Assembly: GCA_016271365.2 (NCBI GenBank)
Contig: CM057451.1
Coordinates: 369,045,501 to 369,109,500, forward strand
Length of the DNA: 64,000 nt
Origin: Neoceratodus forsteri
Lineage: Eukaryota > Chordata > Ceratodontiformes > Ceratodontidae
Direction: 5' to 3'
Shown here: one piece after another, positions 53,641 through 63,860 of the stretch
Numbering within the stretch: the first letter of the stretch is position 1
Layout of the letters: each line of letters opens with the position of its first letter
The notes under the pieces: model-generated
The model's database searches: none
Seen by the model: only the letters and a program-made list of their open reading frames with translations
What the model was told of the DNA's origin: nothing
Made by a program: the position numbers and the translations under genes

Positions 53641-54065
53641 GAACTTGTTTAATATTGGAACTGGTAATTGTGAAAAGTGACTAAAATGTGGTAAACTAAG
53701 TGTTTTTACTTCTTTTACAGAGCGGTGAAAAACAAAAATGAAAGTTGAGCAAACAGATAAAAAATGCACAGCATGTAAATGAAAGTGAAGGAAACAGCAT
53801 CGACTGGAGATGTGCTTATTTTTCACCGATTAAAATGAATTACAAAGTAATAAAGAAAAGGTGTTTTTAAACTACAGCAACATAATTATTGTGTATAAGC
53901 ATTATGAGAGAACAACAGGGATTCTGTAATAATGTAGCTGAGTAATACATTGAGATGATTAAGGATTTGTGCAGACAAAGTTACATAATGTTTTTGTTCA
54001 ACTGAACATTTTAGATTAAAGAATAAGGAACTGGATAACAAAATTAAGTCCTGATGGAAAATAAT
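53641..54065. other. AT-rich unassigned DNA
   Basis: No coding or repeat signal beyond A-rich composition. Confidence 0.3.
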
Positions 54066-54066
54066 T

Positions 54067-54101
54067 GTTATTTATTTATTTATTTATTTTTTATTTATTT
54101 A
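54067..54101 (+). repeat. (TTTA)n microsatellite
   Basis: About eight imperfect TTTA units. Such tails often end LINE or SINE insertions. Here it may be the tail of the minus-strand element at 54,102-54,600. Confidence 0.7.
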
Positions 54102-54600
54102 ACAAATTGGAAAGACCTTTGAGCCAAGGGCTCTTTTACAGACATTCCATGTCAAGCCACAAGAATAGCAAATTACAATGGTTTCAGTAAGTAGTACAAC
54201 ATGAGAAAAGTAATTATATAAACAAAAGAACAATATGGCAAGATAAATATTGTGTCAAGTGCAGCCAGTGGCCTTGTCTGAAGAGTGGTGAAAGGGCTTA
54301 CAAGGAGAGAAGTACAGGGGGTGAATCGGGGGGTGGAAGGAGCAAAATAAGAGCAAGGAGGGAGATTCCACAATGAAGCTTAAGCAGAAAAGACCCATGG
54401 GGGGGGGTAGAGGGAGAGAACAAAGTGAGGAAACAGAGGAGAGAGGGGGGAAGTGGAGGTGGAGGGGTAAAGGAAGGGGGATGAGGTAGGATGAAAAGAG
54501 GGCAGGAATGGGAAAGGGATAAGGGAGGAAGTGCTGTGAGTGGAATAGCGCAGCAACAGGATAGGGCTATATAATTGAACAGAAGCACATGAGATAAAAT
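54102..54600 (-). pseudogene. Degenerate Rex1-like 3' region (minus), tentative
   Basis: The plus strand is strongly purine-rich. On the minus strand, SLWNLPPCSYFAPSTPRFTP near 54,370-54,310 resembles the Rex1 LPTLWNSLP end, and the CT-rich part upstream matches the composition of the Rex1-like fragments at 3.7 and 55.0 kb. The orientation is opposite to the neighbour at 54,836. Confidence 0.4.
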
Positions 54601-54835
54601 TTAGGGAAAAGATAAACTAAATACTGTATTTAAATTTAACGAAAAATAACAATCCATGCTGTTTATACAGTATTAATTTTAATACAGTTTACGATGTAAT
54701 GGATACACACAGAGCATAAGTATTTTCACAGAGTGCAGGAAAATACCTAAAATGGCACTTATTCAATATCATTAAGCTACGCAAATTGTCAAGCTTTTTT
54801 TGCACACAGTTTGGTCTGAAACTCTGTTTTTATGT

Positions 54836-55620
54836 ATGAAACCTAATGAGCCTACCCATCTTTGACTATGGTGACATTGTTTATAGCATTGTTTCCAAGT
54901 CCATCCTAGCCAAACTGGACTCTATCTTTCCCCATGTACTAATACTTTGCCCTGGACAGTTCCCTACATACCAACCACTGTTGCTTTTACTCCTGTCTCT
55001 CTCTTCCTCTTTCTCTCTCCCTTCCTCTCCTCTCCCTTAATGTTGGGTGTCTCACCCACTTGCACCCTTCACCTTTAAATTCTGGATTGGTACCCCCCCT
55101 CATGTTTTGCTGCTTTCTTATCATCCCTCTACCTCCTCATAGTCACTTCACAACACTGACTCATGTTCCCTTTTCCTTTCTCCAAGCAAATGAACTGCAG
55201 GTCAAGCTGCCTTCTCCTATCCCTTCTGTAAACTCTGGTTCTTTCTTCCCATGTCTATCTGCTCTGCCTCTTCTCCTTCTCCCTCAAGTCTCTTCTCTGT
55301 GACTTCTCAGAATATTCCTGCAATTGTTCCTGACCCCATGTCGTTTGTTACATTCCCCCCCACCAAAGTCACGTCTCTCCCTAGCCTCGCTTTTGCACTG
55401 GTGTATCCCCCCAATATCCACGCTCTACAATTTACAGTACTGTTGTCTTGCTTTTGAACATTTTCAGATTTATTTAAAATAATGCACTTTATTGTATTGT
55501 GTTCTCTGTACTATATTAAACTTTTGCACAATTGTTAATTTATTGTACGTTCTGCACCTTTTCATATTGTCTGCTCTCTCTGCCCCCTTCCTGCATGATG
55601 CATCAGGAAACGAGCTCTTT
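54836..55620 (+). pseudogene. Rex1-like LINE 3' fragment
   Basis: Starts at MSLPIFDYGDIVYSIVSKSI and LAKLDSIF (RT C-terminus; compare LPILDYADIIF at 3.64 kb). A CT-rich coding remnant and a 3' end with ATGATGCATCAGGAAACGAG follow. The latter resembles the GAGCCTTGGCTCAG 3' end of the copy at 4.4 kb only loosely. Strong 5' truncation and many stops. Confidence 0.65.
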
Positions 55621-55624
55621 CCAG

Positions 55625-55955
55625 CTCAGTTTATGAAGTGTTGAGAGGAAATTAACAGGAGGGAGGTTCAGCAGGGATATGAGAAACAATTACTTTATAG
55701 AAAGGGTGGTGGAATCTTGGAGTAGTCTGTCGGCTGAGGTGGTGGGTGCAAAAACAGTGAGGGAATTCAAGCAGGGCCGAGAAAGAATGAAGGGAATAGT
55801 GGTTGCCCAGGGTGACAGGACCAAAGAGGAGAATAGGGATAGAATAGGGAGGGTTAGTACCCCGGAGGAACAGTGGGTTCCAGGGATTATAGGGAAGTTG
55901 GGCACAATGGATGGATCTCTGATCTTTTTCTGCCATCACTGTTTATGTTCCTGTG
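55625..55955 (+). pseudogene. CR1-type LINE 3' end
   Basis: The first 35 residues of the frame at 55,679 read MRNNYFIERVVESWSSLSAE and then VVGAKTVREFKQGRERM, matching FFTERVVDKWNTLPEEVVGAE of the CR1 copies. It represents the very end of ORF2 plus 3' UTR. No clear tail. Confidence 0.75.
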
Positions 55956-56114
55956 TAAATAAACTAGTCAGAAACAGTCTTGGAAAAACAAAAGTACATT
56001 TTTTGACACATTATAGTTATAATTACTTAGCTAATATCATGCTGGGGTTTTTAGATCTGTGTCAACTTTCAAAAATCATCAGACATCAATATTTCTATAA
56101 AATAAGCCATGAGC

Positions 56115-56120
56115 ACTTAC
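56115..56120 (-). other. Splice donor GTAAGT
   Basis: The minus strand reads AAAAT|GTAAGTGC. A full-consensus donor directly follows the receptor exon and leaves it in phase 2. Confidence 0.75.
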
Positions 56121-56335
56121 ATTTTGCACTGAATCGGCAGTGGTTGCTCCTTAAATGTGATGGCCGGAGTGACATATTCTGCGTGAACAGGAATTATTCC
56201 TCCCACATACAAATCTCCTGTCTTTGTGTAGACTTCGGGTGAAGGACTTCGTAATTTGCATCCAGCAGGAGAGGCAGCAAATGCAAAGTCAACATAGGTT
56301 AACAGAGAGACAGCGCCATACAGGATAAGTTTCAT
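56121..56335 (-). CDS. First coding exon of a V2R-like (class C) receptor
   Basis: This exon encodes 71 residues plus two bases. MKLILYGAVSLLTYVDFAFA is a convincing signal peptide. After it comes CKLRSPSPEVYTKTGDLYVG, then GIIPVHAEYVTPAITFKEQP and LPIQC. The pattern Cys - about 15 residues - GDL(x)xGGIxPVH - xxF - xxP - C is the first-exon pattern of vomeronasal type-2 receptors and is shared more loosely by the calcium-sensing receptor. V2Rs are seven-transmembrane chemoreceptors with a Venus-flytrap ligand domain, and this exon would form its first strand. Start: the only ATG before the signal peptide. End: consensus donor GTAAGT in phase 2. No stop or frameshift. The remaining exons would lie to the left on the minus strand, and I found none, so it is either a gene with a very long first intron or a lone exon. 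V2R is favoured over CaSR by the short spacing and VxFKExP end. Confidence 0.75.
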
Positions 56336-56639
56336 TTCAGAAATCCTTTACAGTAGAGAATCTGCTGTGATGTGGTCTGTAAGTTAGACAAAAGATAAAT
56401 ACCATTTCAGTACAAATATTAAAAAAACATATTTTACAGGTTGGAACATTCATTAATTACTTCGTGCATCATTGCATAACTGTATAAAATGTTTAAGCAT
56501 AGCACTTTATTTCATGCTCACTTTAATACTATTATTAATAATAATATGTATTCATGGTAAAAGGAAAATGGATTTTATTCTCTGTACTTATTAGGCCATT
56601 CTAATCCTTAACATGTTTCTTCTTTTGAACCACCGTACT
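56336..56639. other. Upstream flank of the receptor exon
   Basis: AT-rich, no TE recognised. If the exon is live, the 5' UTR and promoter should be here. Only a weak TATTTATC at about 56,396 on the minus strand could act as a TATA element. Confidence 0.35.
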
Positions 56640-56832
56640 TTATTTTCTTGAATTAAGGGAGGCTCCCTGATGAAGCTGGAATGGAGCAAAACATTGGGGC
56701 ACCTCGCTCACGGTCGTGGCTGATATTTTGTTGTGGTAAATAATTGCAAGTGTTTCAAAATAAAATACATTTTTGAGCAAAGCACTTGCTTTGTTTGGAC
56801 TCTGCTTTGCACAACTCCACACCTGAGTTTCT
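56640..56832 (+). repeat. Penelope-type terminal fragment, tentative
   Basis: CCTGATGAAGCTGG followed by GAGCAAAACATTGGGG and TTCAAAATAAAATACATTTT resembles the stem-containing ends of vertebrate Penelope-like elements. Non-coding. Confidence 0.45.
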
Positions 56833-57035
56833 GGACTGCAAGTATAGCGCAGTGGTTTAAAGCTCTGCGCTGCAAATCTGAAGACATGGGTTTGAATCCC
56901 ACAGGCCCCACCTGCATACTGTGACCCTGAGCAAGTCATTTAACTTCCCTGTGCTCCCAGGTTGCACCTGTAAACAAGCTTTCAGCTTAATGTGTCTCAC
57001 CTGGTTAAACAATTGGAAAGAAAAAGTCTCCTCAG
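56833..57035 (+). mobile_element. tRNA-derived SINE, MIR-like head
   Basis: A box TAGCGCAGTGGT (56,845-56,856) and B box GGTTTGAATCC (56,889-56,899) each differ from the Pol III consensus at about one base. They are followed by GTGACCCTGAGCAAGTCA and TTAACTTCCCTGTGCTCCC, text shared with MIR-type CORE-SINEs. The 3' part (AAGCTTTCAGCTTAATGTG, CACCTGGTTAAACAATT) matches the fragment at 13,161-13,262. About 200 bp, probably full length. Confidence 0.85.
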
Positions 57036-57860
57036 TTTTGCTAGAGGATAAGAACTGCCTAGATGAAGTTTTCTGTTAATACTCACAACAAATTAAACTT
57101 TGTCCAACCTGTTTCAAACTGACTGAGCTCCTGGTTGGTGTCCAATGGGGTATTTATTTTTACAGCAATAATACCCTTTGCATCGTGATATTGCTTTCCT
57201 TTGCACCGTTGTGACTTGTGCCTTGCTGTGCACTGACTTCTATTTGTCAGGGGTAAAAGTATCTTCTGATGATCAGTTTCGTGGTTAGCAGGTATTTTAG
57301 CTTTCCCTGTTGTAGCCTACTGTATGTAGTTTCTGCCACCAGGCAACATTTGTAGAGTTATGCCACACTTTCTGTTCAACACTTGAGATTAAATAGTCTG
57401 AGGATGTGTACAGAAGTCCCACGCTGATAAAGTAATTTAGAATAACACCTATTAACTACACTCTCTTGGTACTGAATATAATTACTGTAATTTTTAAAAT
57501 CAATGATTAAAAGGGAACACTCAGCACTAACAGCATCACACCATAGTGTGGGGTTGGTCCCAATTTGCACCTTGCATGCAAAACATTTTTTATTGTTATT
57601 TGCTGCAGTATAGTAGCTTGCATCAGCTTGATGTTGCTGGCTTCTAGGATGCATCTGCTTTAACCATAAATCCCAGAATCCCCAGCAGCTGATATCAGAG
57701 GTGGGCTGTAGCACTGAGAGATTTAATAGCCTGCAGTGCAAGTCATACCTCTCAACCATTTGTTATTGAAATGTGGGACACTGACACTTGAAATGTGGGA
57801 CAATGTGGGACCCTGGCCCTCATAATGTTTGACACATCTTCAAACATGGAAGTTTCAGTG
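57036..57860. other. Unassigned DNA
   Basis: No recognised element. A 127-codon minus frame (57,759-57,376) has no domain and runs through repeat-like text (CCCAGAATCCCCAGCAGC), so it is not called. A GTGGGACA cluster at 57,770-57,810 recalls 22.9-23.0 kb. Confidence 0.35.
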
Positions 57861-58275
57861 TCTCAGCAGGATGCACACTGCTGTGACTGGAAGATGAGAA
57901 GGTTGTGGGTTCAAGCTCCACACCTGGAACTTGGGGTAAAATCCTAATACTGACACTGCAATGCAGTATGGGATGGGGGAGGCTGCACTCCTCAGGTGCT
58001 GTCTTTTGGATGAGATGTTAAGTCAAGGTCCTGTCTGCCTATTCTGGTGGTTGTTCAGTGCTTATTAAAGATCCTATGATGCTTCTCGAAAAGAGTAGGG
58101 AAATTTCTCTGGTGTCCTGACCAAATTTCACCCTTTCACTAAAAATGCTACCAACAGTTCAGTCTAGTTCATTTTCAGCTGGTTTCCATCTGTATCTCCC
58201 CACCTACTCCTGGATGAGACAAAACATGGGCAGAATTGCCTAATCCTCCTTTCCAGGTCAACAAAAAAAAATATG
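57861..58275 (+). mobile_element. tRNA-derived SINE, V-SINE-like core (second copy)
   Basis: Same family as 25,118-25,545, in plus orientation. B box-like GGTTCAAGCTCC (57,908-57,919), core TTTTGGATGAGATGTTAAG and CTTCTCGAAAAGAGTAGGG, then GGTGTCCTGACCAAATTTC and an A-run at 58,261-58,270. The A box region (GTCTCAGCAGGAT) is decayed. Confidence 0.8.
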
Positions 58276-58466
58276 AAGAGAAAAACTGTAGAAACCAGTA
58301 CCTTTATTTGTGCAAAGTTTAATTACGATTTAGCAAAATAGAATATTCTGAATTTTTACTATAAATGAAAGAGTTTACAGCATCTACACTGTGTGGATAG
58401 CACCTTTCCCATATCAGACAAATTTGGAACAGAGCAATTTTGACAGGAAAAATGAGAGACATGATC
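58276..58466. other. AT-rich spacer before hAT end
   Basis: Nothing recognised. Confidence 0.35.
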
Positions 58467-58829
58467 CAATGTTCTGTCTAATTTTTTGTCTCCGTGGGTG
58501 AGCGACTGATATGTGCGTGCGGCACTTTGTGCAAAAAAATTGATTCATGAGCGCAAATTGGGTGGCCCAAACAAGTGATATACAGTATCTTATTGCCAGT
58601 AAACAGTAGAAAATATAACCAAACACTCAAATACTCAATGCAAAGTATAAATATACATTCTGACACAGTCCAAAGCTTGGATGTGCATTGTGCATCATAA
58701 CTAAATGAACTGGAAACATGTGTAAACTATGTACATTTTAAAGAGTCTTGCATGCATCTAAAAGGGGTGCTGCTGATGATGCATTGCTAAGAAAACAACA
58801 TTTACTGTTTTTCTCTCCTGTCTTTCCCA

Positions 58830-59003
58830 TTCTTCCAGTGGACTTATATTTTATTGAGATCCATTTTTCCACCAGATGTTAAAAACAATTTTGTTCACAT
58901 CAGCTATCTAAATGGCTTTCTTCCAAGCAGTTGCTTTGTTTGCTCTTAATGCAGTTCAAGAGGCTGAAGCGTCTTTCACAGTCAGCACTAGATGCTAGGA
59001 ATG
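58830..59003 (-). pseudogene. hAT transposase C-terminal dimerisation piece
   Basis: On the minus strand ASSADCERRFSLLNCIKSKQ is followed by SNCLEESHLDS. The pattern ASxxxCERxFSxxNxIKxxxRNRLxxxxLDxL is the hAT dimerisation region, also kept in domesticated ZMYM/KIAA1586-like genes. A stop follows. The upstream frame is cut by the LINE at about 59,005. Confidence 0.75.
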
Positions 59004-59179
59004 TAGTAGTAGTACAATTTATTCTTCAGCATAAAGCGGTTACAATATACTAAAATCAGGACAAAATACAAAGTAAATATAAATAGACAATAAATAAATC
59101 ACCAAGGAACTTCAATATCTTTACAGTGCAATTCAATTTAACAGAGTATCTTTTCAGATAAAAAAAACTCCACAGAACT

Positions 59180-60960
59180 TCAAGTCCCCCTAATAAACTT
59201 TACAAATGAGTTCAGACTAAAAATCTTGCAAATATCTCTTCCATGTTCTTGTGTTTCATAGTAAGCAAATATTCCAAAAGATCCTTCGGGGGAGGCCGAG
59301 TTCCCCCAGCAGTTTTTCCTAGTTGATTCGTACCTAGGAAAGAAGAGTACCACATGTTTAAGATCATCTGTAGTCCCCACTCCACATTTACAATATGGAA
59401 AAAGTACCCCCTCTTTTTTGACTGAAATGAATTCATTGAGCATTATAGTTTTCAGTTCCGAATCTTGTATAGATTCTTCTTTGTTTAGGACAGGTTAAAA
59501 AAGAGAGTTATGGCTCATATCCCCATGAAATATTTACTTTTTTATAAAATCCATATAGCTTAAGCTTTGAAGAGTTGAACATAGAAAGAATGTATGTCTT
59601 AAGTCAATAAGCCTCACTTTGACTTCCTACCTAATGACCTCAAATGGTCTAGTGTAAATGTTATAGAAGAGGTGGCCCAATCCAGCTGGCATTATTGTTT
59701 CCTTAATAAGTTGAATAAAGGGATGTACATATCCCAATCTGACCAATTTGATGGCTTCCACTACACACATTCTGGGATATATTTGTTGGGGCAAAAGAAA
59801 AAGTTTCAACAGAAAGAGAATCTGTCGTTCACAGATGAGAGAAGTCAAGGAACATTGTCCTACCTCCAAGGCAAGAATACAGCTTGGAGTTCCACTTAAA
59901 GATATTAAGGTGTATCTATAGAGTTTATTCAGAATTATTTCTAATTCTCTAACCTAAGCATAACCCCAGATTTCAGAGGCATATAACATGCTTGTTCTTA
60001 TTTTGGCATTATCAACTCTTATACCCCGCTCACTGATGACTTCCCCATCTTGCTGCTAAATATTTTTAGGGCATTTACAAAAGATACCATTTTAAATTGA
60101 ATAGCCTCCAAATGTTTGGTCCAAGATAGGCTATAGGCAAAATGGGCACCTAAATAGTCATAACACTTAACAGTGTCTATATGGTTACCATTTAGCCTAA
60201 AGCCTACTGTATTCCTGGTTTGAGAGCCAAAAACTACAATGTTGGTCTTGCTGAGATTAATTTTTAGTTTCCTTTGAGAACAGAGAGACTCAAAGTGAGC
60301 CAGTTTTCTTTTAAGACCTAGGACTGAAGTAGAGAGCAAGACTAAATCATCTGCATATGCTAAATATTCAATCCTTTGATCATTAATTTTTGGAGTATGA
60401 AAATCTGAGTTACCTAGCTGATCCAAGACAGTATTAATGTAGATGTTAAATAGAGTGGGGGTCAAAATACACCCCTGTCTTCCCCCCACATTTGTCTTAA
60501 ATCTATCAGTTAGATGACCAAATTGATTATACTGGACCCTTGCCCACATATTTTCATAGAGTCTATTAATAACATCAAGAAGTGAGGCCTCCAACTTCAG
60601 ATCCCTTAATATAGCCCAAAGGATTTTTCTACCAATGCTGCTGAAGGCCAAGGAGAAGTCCACAAAACAGGAATATAATCAGTTTTTTCTCCCTTTAATA
60701 TACTTCCAGATCAGGTGTTGAAGCACATAACAGTGTTGTACTGTAGAACAGTCCTTCCAGAAACTGTTCAGTGCCTCATTCAATACTGAGTTCTCCTTGA
60801 CCCATGACAGCAATCTGCTCAAAATTATCCTAGAGAAAATCTTCTGTGAAACATCTATCAAACTAATAGGCCTATACATCCTTGGGTCATTCGGATCCTC
60901 TTTTTTAAAAATTGGGAAGACAACACTACCTGCCCAACTGGCAGGGTAAGAGTACCCCTG
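59180..60960 (-). pseudogene. Vingi-like RT and C-terminal domain
   Basis: RPISLIDVSQKIFSRIILSR is seen near 60,870. The 214-residue frame (60,663-60,019) is open: motif A MDFSLAFSSIGRKILWAIL, NVGGRQGCILTPTLFNIYIN, motif C EYLAYADDLVLLS with both Asp intact, then KLKINLSKTNIVVFG and KCYDYLGAHFAYSLSWTKHL. The C-terminal end (59,443-59,180) has a CKCGVGTTDDLKHVVLFFPRY zinc-type block (C-C-H). Stops and shifts between 59,900 and 59,450 and near 60,670 inactivate it. Confidence 0.85.
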
Positions 60961-60999
60961 AACCAGGCTATTAAACAGTAAAAGAAGAAAAGGAATCGA

Positions 61000-62625
61000 T
61001 CAGTTGGTAAAAACCTTACAGAGATCGCCTAGGACCTCATCTGACCCTGGTGCTTTATTTGCCTTAAGGCCAATCAGTGCCATACAGATTTCGTCCTCTG
61101 TGATCAAGATAGTTCTTGGAAAAATTTCATCCTCCTGTATTTTAAAAGCATCAGGTGTCTCCTGCTCTTCATGAGAATAATAGAGATTGGAGAAATGAGA
61201 TGCCCAAACTTCAGGTGTAATATAAGCTTCAATCCTATTGGCATATCTATTATATCCCTGGGCAACAATATTCCAAAAATCGTTTTCCATCCCTATCCAA
61301 AACAGCCTGCTTCAGTTTTTTCCCAAAGTCCCTGAGTATGTTTATGTCTCTCCCGTTCAAGAATGTTCCTATATTTTTCTCTTTCAGTCTTTAGCAATTT
61401 AAAATCTGATGCATACTTATTTCTTTTCTTCTTATGCTGTCTTAGTTTTCCTCCAAACTCTTTCTTTGCCTGTAGGCAACCGAATTAAACTAAGACGTTT
61501 TATAAAGTGACCTAGGATGGTATGTTGTTTTACATCTAGGTCCAAGTAAAGAATGAATAGTTTCCCAGTTCTCCAAAATATTAAAGGCCTTACTTTTGTC
61601 CAGGACCACCTCGTGAATATCACCTAAGACTCCTGTACTAAGAATTTCTTTGAAACTAGCTTGATGAATCGGCTCCCATCCAATCCTTCTCTTGTTTATG
61701 ACTTCCAGACTCTCTTCCTGTTGTGCATCACTCCCTAAAGTTCCAAAAGTGCATTTGATGTTAATTACAATGGCACAGTGTGCTGTTTCCAATCTATCCA
61801 TGATCTCTAACTTTTGGATCAGCTTTACTGCTTCCAAATTGGTCCAAAACTGATCAGGGGTTGAAGAGCAAGTAGGTCCTCTACACTTAAGGATCCGACT
61901 AGATCAACCTGAGTTCTACCATTTAAAATACAGTAATTTCTGCTGGCCAAGCCCACTAGCAATTCCCTACCTCTGAGGTTAGATTTTAGAACCTGAGCAC
62001 TCCTAGTATATGAGATATTTGGATTAATTATACATATTGTGTGGATCATATCTGAATATACATCCTCCAAGAAATGAGAAGGAATTCTGGCATTAAAGTC
62101 TCCCAAAATAATTACAGGACAAGGTATACTGTTATCTGACAATTTGTCAAGTGCTATTTTCAGATCCTATATGAAAAGGTCAGTGGGATCAGTAGCTCTA
62201 TTGCGAGGGGGAAAGTATATATTGCAGATAATGATCTTCTTTTGTTCCTTGCTAATCATTAGAGCCAAAATACCCTCTGACTTAGTAGAAATGTTAGTTA
62301 TCTGAAAATTTAGCAAAGTTTTGATAAAAAAGGAAATACCCCCTTTAAACCCTCCAAACTTTTTATCTTTAGTTGCTGGCAGAGTAAAGACAAAATATCT
62401 AGCCAATTCGGGAGTTACATTTTCTGTACACCATGTTTCTTGCAGTCCAATAATATCAAAATTATTCAGAAATCTCACTACTTCATGGTCAATTATTTTA
62501 AGATGGGTGCCCTCAATGTTCCATGAAAGTATAGAAAGAGCGTTCACATCTCGCTCCCCAGCTCCCTTATCCAAATCTAGCTGGCATTCAGAGTTCATTT
62601 GTTTGATATTATCTACAGGCTGCAT
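61000..62625 (-). pseudogene. Vingi-like APE endonuclease and linker
   Basis: The frame at 62,625-62,167 contains NALSILSWNIEGTHLKIIDH, FDIIGLQETWCTENVTPEL, GGFKGGISFFIKT and KIIICNIYFPPRNRATDPTD. One stop at about 62,166 separates it from 62,142-61,825 with VIILGDFNARIPSHF. The linker follows (61,837-61,490; 61,290-61,000 with EVWASHFSNLYYSHEEQE and LKANKAPGSDEVLGDLCKVF). Catalytic Asn, Glu and Asp-Asn blocks are all readable. Only a few stops, so it is rather young. Confidence 0.83.
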
Positions 62626-62634
62626 TTGTCAGGC

Positions 62635-63522
62635 TTAATCAATAACTGTCAGAGGCGAGTAGGTATTAGGGTCATTTAGGTTTCCAAAGTCAATCAGGGG
62701 GTTATCTGCCTCTAAGATTGATTCTGGACTATACTTAGTCTGTTTAAACCAAGAAAAGACTTCACCCAAGTCTAACATGTTAACTAAATGTATTCCCAAA
62801 CAATCCAGCTTGCTGGCAAGAGAAAGCAAGCTGCTAGCTGTATGAGGATTTTTAAATGCAATGTAAATCTGTGTTGTGGGCTTAGGATCTCCATATAACT
62901 TTATGGACTCCACCATGTTTCTGGAGATATAAAATCCTAATGCTCTTTCCAAGAGCAGCAACAAATCTTCCCTAACTTTCCTATGAGAATCCTTGAGTGA
63001 AACCTTCGACCCAAAGATAGTTATGGTCCTACTAAGCCATACTTCTCTCTGCTTCAGTACGTGATCCTCCATCACTCCCAAGATTTGTCTCTGTGCTATC
63101 GTAACCTTCTCACTCTGCACCTCCCTATGGAGAATCTCTTCTGGGGAAGGATAAGACTGAGTGGGAACCTATACATGATAGCTTCATGTTTAGCTTGGAA
63201 TGTAGCACATATATCAATAAGTTTAGCCACCATGCTGTACTGCACGTTAGTCAAAGCAAAGTGGATCATGTCAGTAAATGATTTTAATGATCATCCCTTT
63301 ATTTTTCAGCAACTATAAATCTGAAGTCATTGTACTGGCTAACAATTTCTGCCTAGTCCGCTGATGAAAAAAAATAGTCCTTATATTAGCTGTACAGTCT
63401 CTCAATATTTGATAAGCCAAACTCAAAGCTGCAATGTGGCACTGCTGCAAAATCAAAGGCAGATCAGTCAGAAAGTTCACCTGCAGAAAATCAGCTGTCC
63501 AGCTAGTCACATAACAGGCCAA
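62635..63522 (-). pseudogene. Vingi-like ORF1 remnant
   Basis: The 161-residue frame (63,120-62,635) has a helical N-half (VREDLLLLLERALGFYIS) and a strand-rich part (PTTQIYIAFKNPHTASSLL). It could be an RRM-like or esterase-less ORF1, but I do not recognise a named domain. An upstream frame (63,522-63,313) is probably the N-terminal part after a frame break. It may instead be fused to ORF2, as the gap to the endonuclease is only about 10 bp. Confidence 0.55.
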
Positions 63523-63529
63523 TGAATTG

Positions 63530-63855
63530 CAAAATTGTTGTTGTGCTTACTTCAGCTGTGCAATTAGCCAAAAGCAGTTTTACTGGTGGGCTGCAGTAGA
63601 CAGTTTCACCCAGGTACTGGCTTCTGATATTTTTTTAATTTTGCCCTAGCAATCTGTACAGCTTCAACTGTTGTTAGACCACTTTCTGAAACATCTTAGA
63701 CAACTCTGCCAACTCCAAAAGTACATCATTTAATACTGTTATTGCAATGTGGTATTCAGGGTTGGACAGCTTCATAAAGCAGTACTTAGCAATGGGATCT
63801 TTGATGGATGCATGCATAATTGTATGTGATGTCATTTACCCTAGGAGGGCTTACA
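63530..63855 (-). pseudogene. hAT transposase middle piece
   Basis: On the minus strand IKDPIAKYCFMKLSNPEYHI and AITVLNDVLLELAELSKMFQ are followed, after a one-base slip, by SGLTTVEAVQIARAKLKKYQ and QYLGETVYCSPPVKLLLANC. This is the region preceding the dimerisation domain in Zaphod/KIAA1586-type hAT proteins (LxELxxLSxxFQ, YLGE). The piece at 58,830 should follow it. Confidence 0.65.
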
Positions 63856-63860
63856 ATAAC

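Larger units (their letters stand above)
59005..63525 (-). mobile_element. Vingi/I-type non-LTR retrotransposon, near full length
   Basis: About 4.5 kb on the minus strand with ORF1 remnant, APE endonuclease, RT and a CCHC-type end. The RT is of the Vingi/Ingi kind (DFSxAFxSIxRxILW, GGRQGCxLxPxLFNxYIN), clearly different from the CR1, L1 and Rex1 RTs here. It lies between two pieces of a hAT transposase, so it inserted into that element. Boundaries are approximate; I found no TSD. Confidence 0.8.
58467..63860 (-). mobile_element. Zaphod-like hAT element, interrupted, 5' part beyond window
   Basis: CAATGTTCTGTCTAATTTTT at 58,467 resembles the terminal repeat of Zaphod/Tip100-type hAT elements (CAATGTTCCCTCTAA type) followed by GTGCGTGCGGC-rich text. 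Transposase pieces lie at 58,830-59,000 and 63,530-63,855, both minus strand and in the right order, with a Vingi-like LINE between. The 5' end is outside the window. Confidence 0.65.

Noticed and set aside
54298..54588. 96-codon minus frame rich in Ser, Pro and Leu as a secreted protein
   Set aside because: It is the complement of a purine-rich low-complexity stretch.
57165..57176. GCAATAATACCC, identical to the MITE end at 42,440
   Set aside because: It is part of a tiny local palindrome with GGGTATTTATT 17 bp away. No further similarity to the MITE, so it is not called as a second copy.
57376..57759. 127-codon minus-strand open frame as a possible gene
   Set aside because: No signal peptide, domain or splice sites, and it crosses repeat-like text. 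Length is within chance for this window.
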